DNA of 64,000 nt from Gyromitra esculenta (GCA_038503075.1 JBCAML010000004.1:1323149-1387148); one strand, 5' to 3'; positions 29,300 to 41,422 are shown, counted from the first letter of the stretch. Translations and numbers: made by a program. Notes: a model not told the origin generated them from the letters alone.

Positions 29300-30567
29300 T
29301 ATGATGCTATCTTTAGTGTAGATGAGTTTACGTGGGGAGTTTACGGTGTTTTGTATTGTTCGTTGTGGCTAGGTGTTGGGGATGATTGTTATGCCATGCC
29401 AGGTTAGTTTCTTTTTCCTTCCTTCGCAGTTCAGGCGAACTAGAAGAGATAGAGTTCCATCTCATGGGAAATGTCTGTATTCCTTACAGCAACTAGGTAG
29501 GTATACAATACCTAGGTAGGCTTTTGCTTTTTGTTTGTTTTTTAAAAGTTTTGTTCTCACTTATCTTTAAAGATTGCGGGGAATAGTTTTTTCTGGGAAG
29601 GGTTTGTATTGTATTTGAATTTATTAGGTTGTTAAAAATGAGCTAGTTCTGGGTGAAATCAATGTACTTAACACCATCATCTTCTATTCCCAGGTGGTTT
29701 GGGTGTCACTCGATGGAGTTAGCGCTATATCTGATAAAGTTGGAGCAGTTTGTTCTGAAACCGCCGGCAACAGTATCGCTAGCATAAGTGGTCGCCCCCT
29801 TTACTACCCTTACCCTTGCCCTTGCCCTAAATTAATATAATAAGCGGTTGGCACCGAGGAGGTGTTGGAATCAGCTATTTTAGGAAGCTCTTACTTTTAT
29901 AATATCTTATCAAAAGCGCTGATAAGGTGGACAAGCCACGGATGAGGGGGTTTGTAATTCTCGTTATTATTGCGATCTTCAACTTGTGGGGTCTGGAAAA
30001 GATGGATATTTCAAAATAACTATAACCAAGGCCGGGAGTAGTCGAATCGCAGGATAAAGGTAGGGTAGCTAAACTTCAAGATAATTTGGGGCAGCCGAGG
30101 CAAGCGAAGAGTCGGAAGGTCTTGCAGTAGCTTGTGAGCGACATACGGATGAGTAGTAGTCGGTTCTAGGTTCCACGGCCAGATGAACGTAATTTTATGT
30201 TTATTCTTGGTACGTTTGACATAGACCCGCGACCACTCATCGCCGCTGGCTAGCTAGCAGGGAGAATCATATCCCATCATATAATAGTCGATATTATACC
30301 CGAAAGACGATCTCGGTCTTGTCGAGATATCAATCTCAGTATCAAATCAATGACCTCAAACAAGTCGAAGCACTCCATCAGTCTTAGACACCTTATCTAA
30401 TTTTAATCCTCCACAACCTCAAAACATAAAAAGAATAACCGAACCGCAGCATTGATCGCCAAGTAGAATCCATTATCAAACAAACGCTCACAATGTCCAT
30501 TTGAATATATTACACCCCCACTCCAATCCCCCACTCCGGAGACTCCTTGACCTCCTTGTTATCTGCA
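29300..30567. other. Intergenic, convergent 3' flanks
   Basis: It lies between the ends of two convergent genes. T-rich and AT-rich runs, and a short CCTAGGTAGG palindrome near 29510. No gene, RNA or repeat recognised. Confidence 0.45.
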
Positions 30568-31027
30568 CTATACAACAGCAACCTCCTTTTTCCCCTTCTT
30601 CCTCGCCTTCAATTTCTTTCCTCGGCGATCTCTCTTTTTCAATGTCGTCATTCCTCCCTTTGCGACCTCTGCATACCTTGCAAAAAACGTCTCCAGCTCC
30701 GTCGAATCGACGATCGTGCTGAACTTGATCTTCTTTCCGGGAGTCTTCTTATCCTTGTCCCCGTTCGTCGCGCGGATGAGAAGCTGCAGGGGGACATCTG
30801 TCGTGTACGGGTCTGCGGGGGCTTCTGAAGCGTCGGCAGGGGTGGATGAGGTGGTGAATGGGAGAAGTGCCTTTTGTGTTAGGAAGACGGAGTTCTTTTC
30901 TTTTGCAGAAGCGGAGGCGAAGAGGGCGGTTAATTGGGTGAAGAACTAGGGATGTTAGCTAGGGTGTCGAATAAGAGCGACAGGGTGGTCAAACTTCATC
31001 GTTTGAAAGCCGTTCTGGAGAAGCCAT
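30568..31027 (-). CDS. SRP14: Signal recognition particle subunit SRP14
   Basis: Exon 1 is 30995-31027 (MASPERLSNDE), the intron is 30946-30994 (49 nt, GTTTGA..CCTAG with a CTAAC branch), exon 2 is 30568-30945; 136 aa in all. The family pattern is clear: LSNDEFFTQLTALF, then SVFLTQKALLPF, LLIRATNGNK, KIKFSTIVDSTELETFFARY, GGMTTLKKRDRRGKK, ending in a very basic tail (KKLKARKKGKK). SRP14 forms part of the Alu domain of SRP, which pauses translation of secretory proteins in the cytosol. Compared with animal SRP14 there is an Ala/Pro/Asp insert before the RAT motif, as in other fungi. The GTTTGA donor is slightly unusual. Confidence 0.9.
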
Positions 31028-31534
31028 GGTTAAAGACGATGAGCAGCTCTGGGGGCACTGTGGAGGGGCTTAATTGGGGGTTAGAGCAGCGTTGCTATGG
31101 GAATCGATGGTGGTGGATGTTGGGTTGAGGTTCAGGATAGAGTTATCTAATCTTATCTTGCAGGATCTTATCGGCCCCACCACTACCTCTTACTTTAGCA
31201 CATCGGATCTAAACAGTGCTCCTTCAATCACTATAAAATACATATATATAGACTCATACTCCCGCCAGAGTTTGAAGATAATTTAATTTCCCAATACCAG
31301 ATTATAGGTCCAATCCGCTACTAAAAACACACCAAGCCGCCCACCGTCCAATTCCACCGTCACAAGTCCAGCAACTACTGCACGAGAAAAAAACATAACA
31401 CAAGGAACCAGCCCTCTAACGCCCCTCCCACCCCCTTAAATACTCCTGTCGGCGGAATACGTGATATATTGCATTAGCGAGAGAGTGGTGGGAGGAAACT
31501 AGTTATAATTCGCCCCTTCCAGAAATCCGACCCT
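31028..31534. other. Short intergenic region, Snx41 3' flank and SRP14 promoter
   Basis: AT-rich with ATATATA near 31240. No gene seen. Confidence 0.5.
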
Positions 31535-33964
31535 TTATCTCACTACAATCTTCTCAACCTCTTCCTTCGCTTGTTCCCAACTCTCCAGATTCTTCTGTGC
31601 CCATTGAATATGGCATGTCGCATACACAACCTATAGCACCCGTTAGAATTATTTCTTTGATCTTTGTCTCTCTTAAAAAGTATTTGTTAAAGCACTTACC
31701 ATCATAGCCCTTAAATCCGCTTCCTTCCCTCTCTGGAATCTTCTCAAATCCTTCAACACTCCCCGACTAGCATCTTTCACATCTCCCTCTGCTACTTCTC
31801 GTGCCATCTCCAAATGTTCCAATGCCTCTTTCGTCTTCCCGATATTATCTCTTCTCGTCCGTTCCGGGTCCACATCAACGATCCCATGAATCGCATAATT
31901 CAGTTTTCCAAAGCCCTTCGCAAGGAACCCACTGCTAACTGCACCAGAGACAGCGCCCATGGATGCGCCCATTATACCCCCCGATGATGAGGGAGTGGAA
32001 TACGATGCTGATTTGCGATGATGAGGTGGGTTTGAGGCGGAGGAAGGGGGGTTAGGGCGAGATATAGACTTAGACCGCTGAGGGGGGGATGATTCGGAGT
32101 GAGTGGGTGGGAAGTCACCAGAGTCGATACTCTCCACGTCGTCACCGCTGAAACCTCCATCAACACTTCCTGCGCTGCCCTTCGACGATCCTGGAGAGGT
32201 GCCTGCGGCTGCGCCATGAAGATATTGTTCAATTCTTTTTGCTTCCTGCTCGCTCCTTTCTAGCCCAAGTAGCAATGTTTTCTTCTGCTGCAGTAGATCA
32301 CGTGTCATTTCCTCCTGCACCCGCTTGAGTACCCGATATCGTAACACTTTTTGCACAACCCCTGCAAATTGTGCAGACTCGCGCAGGGGTTCTGCAAACC
32401 CACTACCAAGAACGCGAGCGAGTTCTTCCGTAGCAATATACGAGGAGTCGACAGCTTGCCCAATCTTCTCAATGGCAGCAGCGAGGTCGCCCGACTCAGA
32501 AAGCGAAAAAGCGTTGTAGCGAGCACCGAGCTCAGAGTAGTCAATTGAGAGCTCGGAGAGACGTTTGAGGATACGGCGATTGACGCGCTCAATAGAGCCT
32601 GTGAGCAGAGCCTCGTACGTGCGGGTTGCGGCCTCGTAAGTGGTGAAATAGGGGTCAAGTTCAGACTCTGAGAGGGTGTGGCTGAGAGACGGGAAGCGAG
32701 CGAATGGTTTAGGGGGATTATGGGGGCCATGTGAGGAAGTTGGTGGAGAATTGGATGTTTGACGGAGTTTGGCGGATGCTGCAGGGATGGGGAGGAAGGC
32801 ATGGCCGGGAGTAGGGGCGGAGGGGTTCAGTGGTGGAGCTTTCAGGTGTTGCTTAGGGAGGTTTGAGATTGGGTGTGATTGAAGGACTTCGCTCTGTTTA
32901 TTGCATAGCTGTTAGTATCCTCACTTTACTCGTAGGTAGAGCAATCGTACCCAACTAGCATTCGGATCCAAGAAGCGCTGGAAAACGCTATCCTCACGGA
33001 TCTCACGCATCTTGGCACATCGGTTCAAGAAGACTCCCAACATACGTTTTCGATGTTCGATGATGTTCACATTCTCTTTCGCACTTGTAGGGGCCGCAAC
33101 ATAATCTGATACTTGATGCTTTTCAGGGATTGGGGGGACGATCAAACAAGGGTGCAGCAAGGCGAGATTCTTGCGAAGAGATTCGAATTCAGAATAGCGT
33201 CGGCGAACTTCCAAATCCTATAAAACGAGTCAGCTCTCTTGTATCCATATTTTTTTCTCCTTTAGTGAGCAAAACACAGCAGCTAGAGCTGTCCAACGTA
33301 CATATCTAGTCTTGATGGTATACACGATATACCCCCCGCTCCCTTCTGAGTTCTTCCCGGCATCGGTAATCCTAATCTCAATATCTTTATCTTCCATTAA
33401 CGCCTGCTCGACCCTCGAGCTGTATCCCGCCTCCCGTCTTTGTTGCTTATACTCTTCTTCCTCGCCCTCGTCATCCTCATCATCTAAGGGATGAACCTCA
33501 GAGTCATCTTGGGAATGTTCCGAAGATGAGCGAGGCTGCTGGGTAAGAAAGTCGGGTGGTTCATCAGTATGGGAATCGTTCGATGCAGGTGGAGATAGGG
33601 TAGGATGGTGAAACGAGGAGGTAGACGAACGACGGTCGTAGGGGAGGGGGTTGTTATCCTCCCACATTATCGGTGAACTCGAAGGAGGTGTCAGAGCGGG
33701 GAACTCGGTAGAGCTAAAGGATGAAGAGGATGAGCTGCAAGATGGGATTCGATGATGGGCTGCGGGGTTCTTGATATCCTTGGGGATTGTGATGGAGTTG
33801 GAGATGCAGTTTGTGGTGGGGGTTGCTGAGGTTGAGGCTGTGGCTGGGGTTGCGGTTGAGGTCGTGGTTGCAGTGGTGACGTCGCTTCCAATCGAGGGGA
33901 TAAGCGGTAAGGGATTCATGTTTCGGCCGACTAGCCGCGAGGAATAAGCGCTGGAAACCCCCAT
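31535..33964 (-). CDS. SNX41: Sorting nexin Snx41/Atg20 type (PX-BAR)
   Basis: Four phase-0 exons: 33302-33964, 32951-33217, 31700-32893, 31535-31630; 739 aa. Introns have GT..AG ends and CTGAC or CTAAC branches. The N-terminus is low-complexity, then VEQALMEDKDIEIRITDAGK and the PX domain (YIVYTIKTRY, EVRRRYSEFESL, IVPPIPEKHQVSDY, RKRMLGVFLNRC). After ASWSEVLQSHP comes a BAR-type helical region (ARYNAFSLSESGDLAAAIEKIGQAVDSS to AKEEVEKIV), with a Ser-rich insert around residues 440-540. The PX domain binds PI3P on endosomes; the family works in retrieval from endosomes and selective autophagy. The start is ATG 33964; a second candidate at 33667 (MWEDNNP) matches the usual family start and would remove 99 residues. 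Confidence 0.9.
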
Positions 33965-34984
33965 CGAAACAACTCTTACTGAGGCGGACTCCAAACTTAC
34001 AATGAACTCCCCTCAACGGGCTTTATTATATCTGGAACGGTAACTTTCTGTTTGCTTATTTGTTTGCACCTTCTGCCGGCCATATCACCTGTGCTTATGA
34101 AGAGACTTTGCCAGGGGTGTGGGTGTTTGTCTTATAGTATGTCGGATTCCACTCCCAATGCGCGTAATTGCTCCACCCTAGGGTTGCTGGTACCAGCAAG
34201 AGAAATCGCCTCCTACCGGATGGATATCATGTTTGTTTTTTGCAGATCTAGTATGTACCCGAGGGTGAAATTTAACATGGCAGTCGCTTCATAAAACCTC
34301 ATCCCTATCTCGCAATCTTATCAGATTGCGTGACTGTGTGATATTTTGTGATTCTGAATGGAAAAAGAAATTGACCACACGGCCCAAGGCACATGATCAA
34401 ACCAAACCTAGTGTCTCCTATGTCTTACATCGTAGATTAGTCTAGCGTTTGAATGCTAAAAACTCTAGTGGAAACTCAGAACTTTGGATATGGAAAGAAA
34501 TGTCAATATCATGGGTGCTCGCTGTTTTCTCAAAAGATAAGGTTACACGGATCTAATTAAAGCCTAATCCTATTGTCTATTTGGGATTATTACTAGTAAG
34601 ATTCGTTCTTTAGCTAAAAGATTGAATCCTAAATTCACATATGAGTCGCAATCTTGGACAGCTCTAACTAAATGAATAAGACCCCTGGATCAGTACAAAC
34701 CCAATGAATAGCCTGTCGACTTCACGATCGCTTGCGAACATCTTAAGCTACGGAATATCCAAGTGAAAGTCCCAGCGACGCAAACTACATCACTACGAAA
34801 AAAAAATACAAAATACAAAAGCTATTTATCTCATCGCTCCGCTTTAAAGCCTTTAATTCTGGCACCTGTATCCTGTGCATCGAAAATCTAGCGAGAATCC
34901 CTTCAGCATCGCCAAAAAGCAACCAAAACTGTTCGAGGCAGAGCCAAGACGCCCCATTCAGCGCTGACTCATATAATTCACACC
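33965..34984. other. Intergenic, about 1 kb
   Basis: Snx41 upstream region and 3' flank of the next gene. Only short chance ORFs. Confidence 0.45.
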
Positions 34985-37900
34985 CTATGAAACCCCCACC
35001 CCACCTGTTGCATCAGTATCATCAGTCACGCTCTCCACCGTCGCCTGATACCTACTCCTCGCTGAACCTACCATCGATAACGACACTTCCATTCCTTCGT
35101 CTCCCTCATCTCTCAACCATTGCTCATAGCTATCATCATCTTCGCCTATCTCTTCAAGTTCAGTTCCTCCCTGCTGCTCTACTCTAGGTTCAATCTGCCG
35201 GGATATCGTCTCTCCCGTGATCACGATCTGTGGCATTGAGAAATACCGGCTTGAGCGCCTTCGGTGTCGTGATTGGGGGGATGTCGAGCTATTACTAAAC
35301 GAATCGGACGGCATAAATGTGTTGATACTGATGACTGTCTTTGTATTGAAATCATCATCCATATCCGAGCAAACCGAGCTTGGTGCAGTGACAAAACCTC
35401 GAGGATTGACGGAGAGAATAGATGTACCTTCTGATGGGGTAGGGGAAGGTCTTTGATTTATCTGTAATTGGGAGGGCGAAACATGTGAGGAAGTAGGGGG
35501 AGGTGCTGCTGTGATGATGTCTACAAAACGATTAACCGTGGAGACTGGCTGTGTAGGTGATGGGGAAAACCCGTGAATTGTTTCCTCAGAGCCGGATGAG
35601 CGAGAGGAAGCGGAAAGGGAAGCGGAGACTATTGGATATTCTATTTGCAGAGGGAATGTTCCTTCGGAAGAGTCAGAGGTGTTTTTATGGGCGGAAATAG
35701 TTGCAGAATCGCTAGAGGCGATGCGAGATGAGCCCCAGGTTTCTTCGATTTCAACACGAATTCTAAAAGCATCGTCAAGAGACAGTGATGACGAGTTTGT
35801 CGAATGTGTACCAACAGCAGAGTAAGACGCTGTTCCTGGATCACTGGAGATGTTACTGTCCAAAGCCCATGTTCCATTGTTGTCACCATGGCCCCGGATT
35901 GTACTCAAATCAGTTAAAGAGGTCGATTCTGTATAGATCGACAACGAAGCCGTGGCTGAGGGGTTCCTAGAGACGCTCCGACTAGGATTCCATGCCCTGT
36001 TGTCAAAACGCATATGGTCTGTTTGAGAGGCAAATTCTGGGGGGCAACTACTCTTCGCGCCACTACGAATGGATAAGCTTGACGTTGTCTCAGAATGACC
36101 TGAGATGTTGTGGTTTGAAGCCCGCGTTCCATGATTACGAGCGTGGATTCGGGTTTTCTCAGAGTTAGATAATGAGAACGAATTGGTTGTCGAACTCTCA
36201 TAAGGAAATAAATTGGGTATAGTCGTGGATTCGCTAGAGATGCTTTTATCTGAGCCCCTTGTTCTTTTACTCTCTGTATCTGTTCGCGAAGTCGATGAAG
36301 AGGATGGGCTAGACGTTCCCGTAGAGGGCCTCGCGATATTTTTTCGAATGCCCCGAGTTTCTTTTATGCTGAATGCTGACGCTGATGACGGATTGAAGTC
36401 AACCAGCGAATCTGGATGCTCCAATTCGATTCCTGGGTCCCCCAAACGCCGACTAGAACGGGAGTTGATCATAGTTGCTGTACCGTCGTTGCTATCCGTA
36501 TCACCATTACGCCCACCAATCCCTTCTTCTATATGGATAATACTGTCAACATCGTCTGCATAGAAAACCGTCCCTCTAGCCTCAGCTTCATTGCAGTGCT
36601 CACCTATTACGGCTACGGCCAATGTTTTAGTCTCTGAAAAGCGGGCTTGAGCTCGGACATGGACAAAGGCCATTGGAGAATGAGGCTGGGAACTGGGAAG
36701 AGGGGAAGAGGGGATGGGAAGGTCGGGAGATATTTCGTACCCTGGTGGTGATGAAGGTTCACGATTGTCCAAGCTAGACAGATCAGTGAGATTTTCTCTG
36801 CCTCTATCTCCTTGCCAATTCCAATTTTCTAACTCTTTCTCTTCAGATCTTGGGGAGGAATGATCAAAGGAGTGGTGAGCTAGGTTTGGATATGAGATGA
36901 TCGAATCACTGGCCTCACTCGGTGGAGGACGCCACTTCTTTGCACAGTTCTCACGGTGCCGATATTCTAGGGGAACGCGGGGCCGATTCTTGCCGGGGGA
37001 GAATGATCGGGTCCGACGTTGTATGTGTGCTACGAGCTCCTCAGGCGGTGTTCTTGTTCGCTTTGTAGCTCTCGCCAGCTCCGGCATCCTCGGCAAACTA
37101 TCCGGTTCAGAACTCCCTACCTCTGGCTTTCTTCTTTGCCTGCCGTTTCCCCGTGATGTAGTATCAAGGCTGGAGCTCCGCTCCTGCGGATATTCCTGAT
37201 TGTTACTATAAGGATCGTGGTAGCGGCGGGAAGATGCGCACCATTGAGTAGTACGATTGGAGCGGTCATCGGTGATGACATTTGTGGTATTGGTATGGTA
37301 ACCGCCGTGTTCATTATGATTGCCATAGTGATTTCCTTGACCGCGGCCTCCATTATTACCTCCACCGCCAAGACTGACAGGGCCGCCAGGGCCATCGTGG
37401 TGATCGAGGATGAAATTAGGGTCGTTTTTTGAACCGCGAATAGGACTGGAAAAGCGTGAGCCACAACCTCTATCGCCAGGATTGATATCAAGATTGCCAG
37501 GGAAACGACTACGACCACGAGAACCTAGACTACGGTTGTTTTCAAAACCATAAACCATCTCTGTGTCTCTCGTGTACCGCTCTGTCCTCCGTTGCTTGGC
37601 TATCCCTGAAGCCCCCCTCGTCACCCCACAGCACCTCAGGCAGAAAAAGTTGCAGCAGCCTTCTTCCTCTCCTTGACCACCACGGTATCTCATACTTGTT
37701 TTCTTCGAATTTTGGGTGCCGCTTTTTTCCTTTAGCACATTAACCCCACTCTCGTCATCACTCGAATCTCCGAAAAGCTGATCGTCAGGATGCTGGGATG
37801 GAGATTTTGGTTTCGAACGTCGTACGCAGTGGTAGATACTCCCTAGAACGAGGATAGTCACTGCGAGACCAAAAGTGATACCAATAACTGTCGCAATAGT

Positions 37901-38008
37901 TCGCCTCGCGTCTAGGTCATGCGAGTTGGCTCTGGAAGTGGATGAGCGCGTGAAGAGAGTGTTTGAACACGGAACGAGGAGACGGGCAGGTGCAGGCGCC
38001 GGTGGCAT
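34985..38008 (-). CDS. Large single-pass membrane protein with Ser-rich tail, unknown
   Basis: One uninterrupted exon, 1007 aa, ATG at 38008. Residues about 37-60 form one transmembrane helix (TIATVIGITFGLAVTILVLG) followed by a basic stop-transfer (CVRRSKPK) and a Cys cluster near 120 (CCNFFCLRCCGVTR), likely palmitoylated. The remaining ~880 residues are low complexity: Gly/Asn-rich near 200-240, Arg/Ser-rich near 290-340 (KRTRTPPEEL, RRTRSFSPGK), then Ser/Thr-rich with repeated SSDSAT-like patterns. No catalytic domain is recognised. It resembles fungal plasma-membrane scaffold-like proteins in layout only. Confidence 0.75.
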   Translation of the reverse strand: MPPAPAPARLLVPCSNTLFTRSSTSRANSHDLDARRTIATVIGITFGLAVTILVLGSIYHCVRRSKPKSPSQHPDDQLFGDSSDDESGVNVLKEKSGTQNSKKTSMRYRGGQGEEEGCCNFFCLRCCGVTRGASGIAKQRRTERYTRDTEMVYGFENNRSLGSRGRSRFPGNLDINPGDRGCGSRFSSPIRGSKNDPNFILDHHDGPGGPVSLGGGGNNGGRGQGNHYGNHNEHGGYHTNTTNVITDDRSNRTTQWCASSRRYHDPYSNNQEYPQERSSSLDTTSRGNGRQRRKPEVGSSEPDSLPRMPELARATKRTRTPPEELVAHIQRRTRSFSPGKNRPRVPLEYRHRENCAKKWRPPPSEASDSIISYPNLAHHSFDHSSPRSEEKELENWNWQGDRGRENLTDLSSLDNREPSSPPGYEISPDLPIPSSPLPSSQPHSPMAFVHVRAQARFSETKTLAVAVIGEHCNEAEARGTVFYADDVDSIIHIEEGIGGRNGDTDSNDGTATMINSRSSRRLGDPGIELEHPDSLVDFNPSSASAFSIKETRGIRKNIARPSTGTSSPSSSSTSRTDTESKRTRGSDKSISSESTTIPNLFPYESSTTNSFSLSNSEKTRIHARNHGTRASNHNISGHSETTSSLSIRSGAKSSCPPEFASQTDHMRFDNRAWNPSRSVSRNPSATASLSIYTESTSLTDLSTIRGHGDNNGTWALDSNISSDPGTASYSAVGTHSTNSSSLSLDDAFRIRVEIEETWGSSRIASSDSATISAHKNTSDSSEGTFPLQIEYPIVSASLSASSRSSGSEETIHGFSPSPTQPVSTVNRFVDIITAAPPPTSSHVSPSQLQINQRPSPTPSEGTSILSVNPRGFVTAPSSVCSDMDDDFNTKTVISINTFMPSDSFSNSSTSPQSRHRRRSSRYFSMPQIVITGETISRQIEPRVEQQGGTELEEIGEDDDSYEQWLRDEGDEGMEVSLSMVGSARSRYQATVESVTDDTDATGGVGVS

Positions 38009-39060
38009 GATATATCCGACGGGAGGGTGCAGGTAGGTTTCAATGGCCGCGTGATGTGAGGATGGAAAGAGCCGTGTTCAAACGGAGAGAATGAGGAGGG
38101 CTGTAGAAAACTATGAGAAAATAACTTTGTGTTTCTGGAGCGAAAAGGGGACCGAGTGATAGTGGATGAAAGTGGCTTAGTGATTGGAAAACACAGCTGA
38201 TAAAGGGTTAGGGTAAAAAACACTGACTCTGCGGAGGGTAGTAAAGAAGGTAGAGAAGAAAGAACGGGCGAGGATATGAGGCTTTATATTAGTGATCTCA
38301 CGTCACGTAGCTATGAGGTTGGTAGTACTCCAACAATGCGAACGGGAAATGACAACAGCTGCAGATATGCCAGCAAATAGCCGATAAAATCAGGAAAGAA
38401 ATCCACCTGCCTTGTCTTCTCTTGCAGCGCATCGGGATGCGTTTCTTTCTTTCGTGGTGGTGCCTTGTGCAACTACGGAAACAGACAGCATCATTGCATG
38501 CTATGTGCGTACGCGGGATGGAGAGTCAAATGAGCATTAAATATGGCCTAAAGTACAGCGTAGATAGAGGGAGGGATATTTTTATAGATATTTGGGGCTA
38601 TCATCTAAGTAGACTAGTGGGTGTGGACAGATGATCACTAGTTCTAGAGACAGTGATTGGAAAGCAAACCGACGGTAAAAGACGGAATTTATGATAAAAG
38701 CAAGCCTTTTCTTGGGTCTAGCACTAATCTAATGCGGGGCAGAATTGGTTTTGGGATGAGCCTATACAAGGGAGGGCACGAAAAGGAAAGTATCAAAAAA
38801 GAGTTCGTTAAAAATCGATTCTTGGACAATGTTATATTAAGGATTACTTGTATTCTTTGGAAATGTACCTGATAACCACCCTGGTATGTGGCCTTCACTG
38901 GTTTTTTCTCCTCAAATATTAATCCCTCTTATTACTCACTACATATAGGCTCTCTAGTTAATGCCCACAGCGGGTAATGGAATATACCCACTTTTGGTAG
39001 CCACACAACTAATTTTCCAATTCCCATTTGCTAAGATGTAGCCATTACTCCCTCCTTTCT
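38009..39060. other. Intergenic, about 1 kb
   Basis: Promoter side of the 1007-aa gene with a CT-rich stretch on its sense strand near 38200. Short ORFs at 38422-38898 have no support. Confidence 0.45.
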
Positions 39061-40686
39061 TTAACCCCAACGTGCTGGATATTTTCCGGCTAGTCTTTCT
39101 TGTAAGGATCCTTGCACCCGTGTACTATCATCTGTCGTAGAAGCATGCTCCATAGATTCTTCCGGGAAAGTCTCAACCCGTGCAAATCTCCCAACAACTC
39201 CATACTCCCATGCAGGTACGGGATGCACAGCATTACTCTTCGGCTGCCCCAACATTAGATTCCTACGAACAACATTTAATGGGACACCGTGGCCTAAGGT
39301 TCGGGATTGACGGAGGTGATTAGATGCTGCACGTCGATGTGCATACGCGGGTCTATTGACGCTATTATCGGATGCCGGTGTCATGGGGTGCATGGATGGT
39401 ATGGATGGTGCGGAATGTGTGGAGTGTGTGGGTGGCGTTTCTCCATACTTGTTTGGCAATTCCGGCAGTTTGAACGACCTAAAAGAGGGAATGAACATTT
39501 GGCTCCGATCGATAGAGGGTGTAGGAAGGGGAGATATATCCGCGGTCCTCTCAAAATTCTCGATAGAGCCAGGAGGGTTGAGTGGCCTAGTTGATGGGCT
39601 GCTTGGGCTCGTGGACTGGCTGGTGTGAACAGGATTACCGTCCATTAGTTCCAATCCGTTATGCCCGTCATCAGAAGAACATGGTGATTCGCCATTTATA
39701 CTAGAGGGGGGAGCTCTTAAACCATCCGCGGGAGTATCAGTATTACTAGCTTCACTTCCACCAGCACTCGCAGCAGAGCTATCCTTGTTGCTATCTTCTT
39801 CTGGTATGCTTCTTCCATCGCTCCTGCTCAGGCCAGCCCGAAATCGCCTACGCTTCCCGCTATCTTTAATCCTTTCTAGTATCTTCCTCAAAAGAGCCGT
39901 TTCTGAGAGGTCAGTTCTCTCCCCTCCTTCTACATCATGTGCAACCTGGTTTTCTGACTGTCTGTTCCGAAGCATCCGCCACATTATGAACAACAATCCA
40001 ACCGATACAAAAGCACCAGACAAGACACCAACAATTAGCCCTGCTTTACGATCAGGTGTCCACGCATCCCAACCAACTCCTGGCTCTTGATCCTTGAAAG
40101 ACACCGGCGATTGTGTGGTCTTAGGTCGGTCGACTACGAAAGCAGTGATTGTCGAGGCAGCAGCAGTGCTAATGCTTATATCAACTGTTTTTGTCGTAGT
40201 GATGAATACTTCCGTTATCACAATCCCCGGAGAGCCATTTCCTCCTGATGCCGTCGAGGTTGGTGCCTTTGTTTCGTCCATGGCAGATCTCAGGGAGTCT
40301 GACTGCCATGTGGGTAATGGAACTATGATGGAAACTGGTAGGCTCCATGTCGATGATATCCGTTCAGAAGATGACTGGACTGTTGACGTTTCGAAGGATT
40401 GTGTTTGCAGAATCGTGCTTGATTGCGGGGTCCATAGACCTGAATCACTGTTTAGGGTTTCTGGCGCAACAGCGATAGTCGAGGGCGTCCACCAAGATGT
40501 TCCGGTTACCCTATAACTAGTGGAGATTGACGCCCCTGGCGTGTTTAGTGAAGACTCGAGAGACGACATCATAGACATGAGAAAGGTAGTTGTTGAGGTT
40601 GACTCTAACTTCATTGTTGAAGGATTTTCGTTTACAAAAAAACTTGAGAGTTCGGAGAGAGATATGAGAACTTCAGTCAATTCCAT
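39061..40686 (-). CDS. Mucin-like single-pass membrane protein, unknown
   Basis: One exon, 541 aa, ATG at 40686. The outer part (residues 1-210) is Ser/Thr-rich with no clear domain. A single transmembrane segment lies at about 215-238 (AGLIVGVLSGAFVSVGLLFIMW), preceded by WDAWTPDRK, and followed by RMLRNRQ and a predicted cytoplasmic helix (LSETALLRKILERIKDSGKRRR). The tail is Ser/Pro-rich with HTSQSTSPSSPSTRP. The layout recalls fungal wall-stress sensors (Wsc/Mid2) but there is no WSC domain, and no clear signal peptide at this start, so the true start might be in an upstream exon. Confidence 0.7.
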   Translation of the reverse strand: MELTEVLISLSELSSFFVNENPSTMKLESTSTTTFLMSMMSSLESSLNTPGASISTSYRVTGTSWWTPSTIAVAPETLNSDSGLWTPQSSTILQTQSFETSTVQSSSERISSTWSLPVSIIVPLPTWQSDSLRSAMDETKAPTSTASGGNGSPGIVITEVFITTTKTVDISISTAAASTITAFVVDRPKTTQSPVSFKDQEPGVGWDAWTPDRKAGLIVGVLSGAFVSVGLLFIMWRMLRNRQSENQVAHDVEGGERTDLSETALLRKILERIKDSGKRRRFRAGLSRSDGRSIPEEDSNKDSSAASAGGSEASNTDTPADGLRAPPSSINGESPCSSDDGHNGLELMDGNPVHTSQSTSPSSPSTRPLNPPGSIENFERTADISPLPTPSIDRSQMFIPSFRSFKLPELPNKYGETPPTHSTHSAPSIPSMHPMTPASDNSVNRPAYAHRRAASNHLRQSRTLGHGVPLNVVRRNLMLGQPKSNAVHPVPAWEYGVVGRFARVETFPEESMEHASTTDDSTRVQGSLQERLAGKYPARWG

Positions 40687-41215
40687 TGGAATAGAATATA
40701 AAAAACTAGGTTATTTGGTTCGCATCGAAGTTTTTCGGCTTTATTCGTGCTCACTAGATAGTGCAATAAAACGGCAGTTTAAGATCTCACAATGTTCCTA
40801 CTCGCTAAATAGGGATACAATAGTAACTTAATATAGTTCGAAATAGCAGTATTAACGAATAGAATAGTTGGCGTTTTGCATACTGCACATTGCATCTATT
40901 TCTATAGACCTTTTATAATCCTTTCTATGTAAATCGCGCGTAGAGATGAATGATGATGATGCGAATTGAAGCCATAATTAGGTTTCTATCATGCCCAAGT
41001 AGATACTATAGGGTGCTATTTCGTTGGTATTAATTCGGGATACGAGATTTCCGCCAGATACGTTTACTCGACTATCTAAACCAACAAGCCCATCCGTTAG
41101 CTAGCATATCAAAAGGAAAAATGCGACTGTCCAACTTACCCTATCGTGCAAAAAAAAGCTATCTCATAACCATCTTCCCGTACCATATAAGCCATTCCGT
41201 CATCCCCTCCACCAT
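40687..41215. other. Intergenic, AT-rich
   Basis: Nothing recognised. Confidence 0.45.
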
Positions 41216-41422
41216 CTACTTCCTCCTCCTCCCATCTTCTTCCTCAGCGACATAAAACACCTCAGGACTCTGACCCTGCATCTCCACGTCTCCCGAGCTG
41301 CGCGTAGGAAGTCCGACGTAGGCAGCGCAGGTATCGATGTAGAAAAGGGCGAGACACAGCAAACCTATGAAGATGACGAAGAACAGGGAGATGACGCCGA
41401 TGATGATGTGATTGCCTTTCAT
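41216..41422 (-). CDS. 68-aa single-pass membrane protein, unknown
   Basis: Frame MKGNHIIIGVISLFF to EEEDGRRRK. One strong hydrophobic segment (residues 5-31), an IDTCAAYVGL turn, then a short acidic/basic tail. Divergent to the macrodomain-sirtuin gene. Size and layout resemble small fungal membrane proteins, but no family is assigned. Confidence 0.45.
   Translation of the reverse strand: MKGNHIIIGVISLFFVIFIGLLCLALFYIDTCAAYVGLPTRSSGDVEMQGQSPEVFYVAEEEDGRRRK

Noticed and set aside
32305..32802. 165-codon minus ORF within Snx41
   Set aside because: Wrong phase; the Snx41 exon runs through here in another frame with clear BAR-region similarity.
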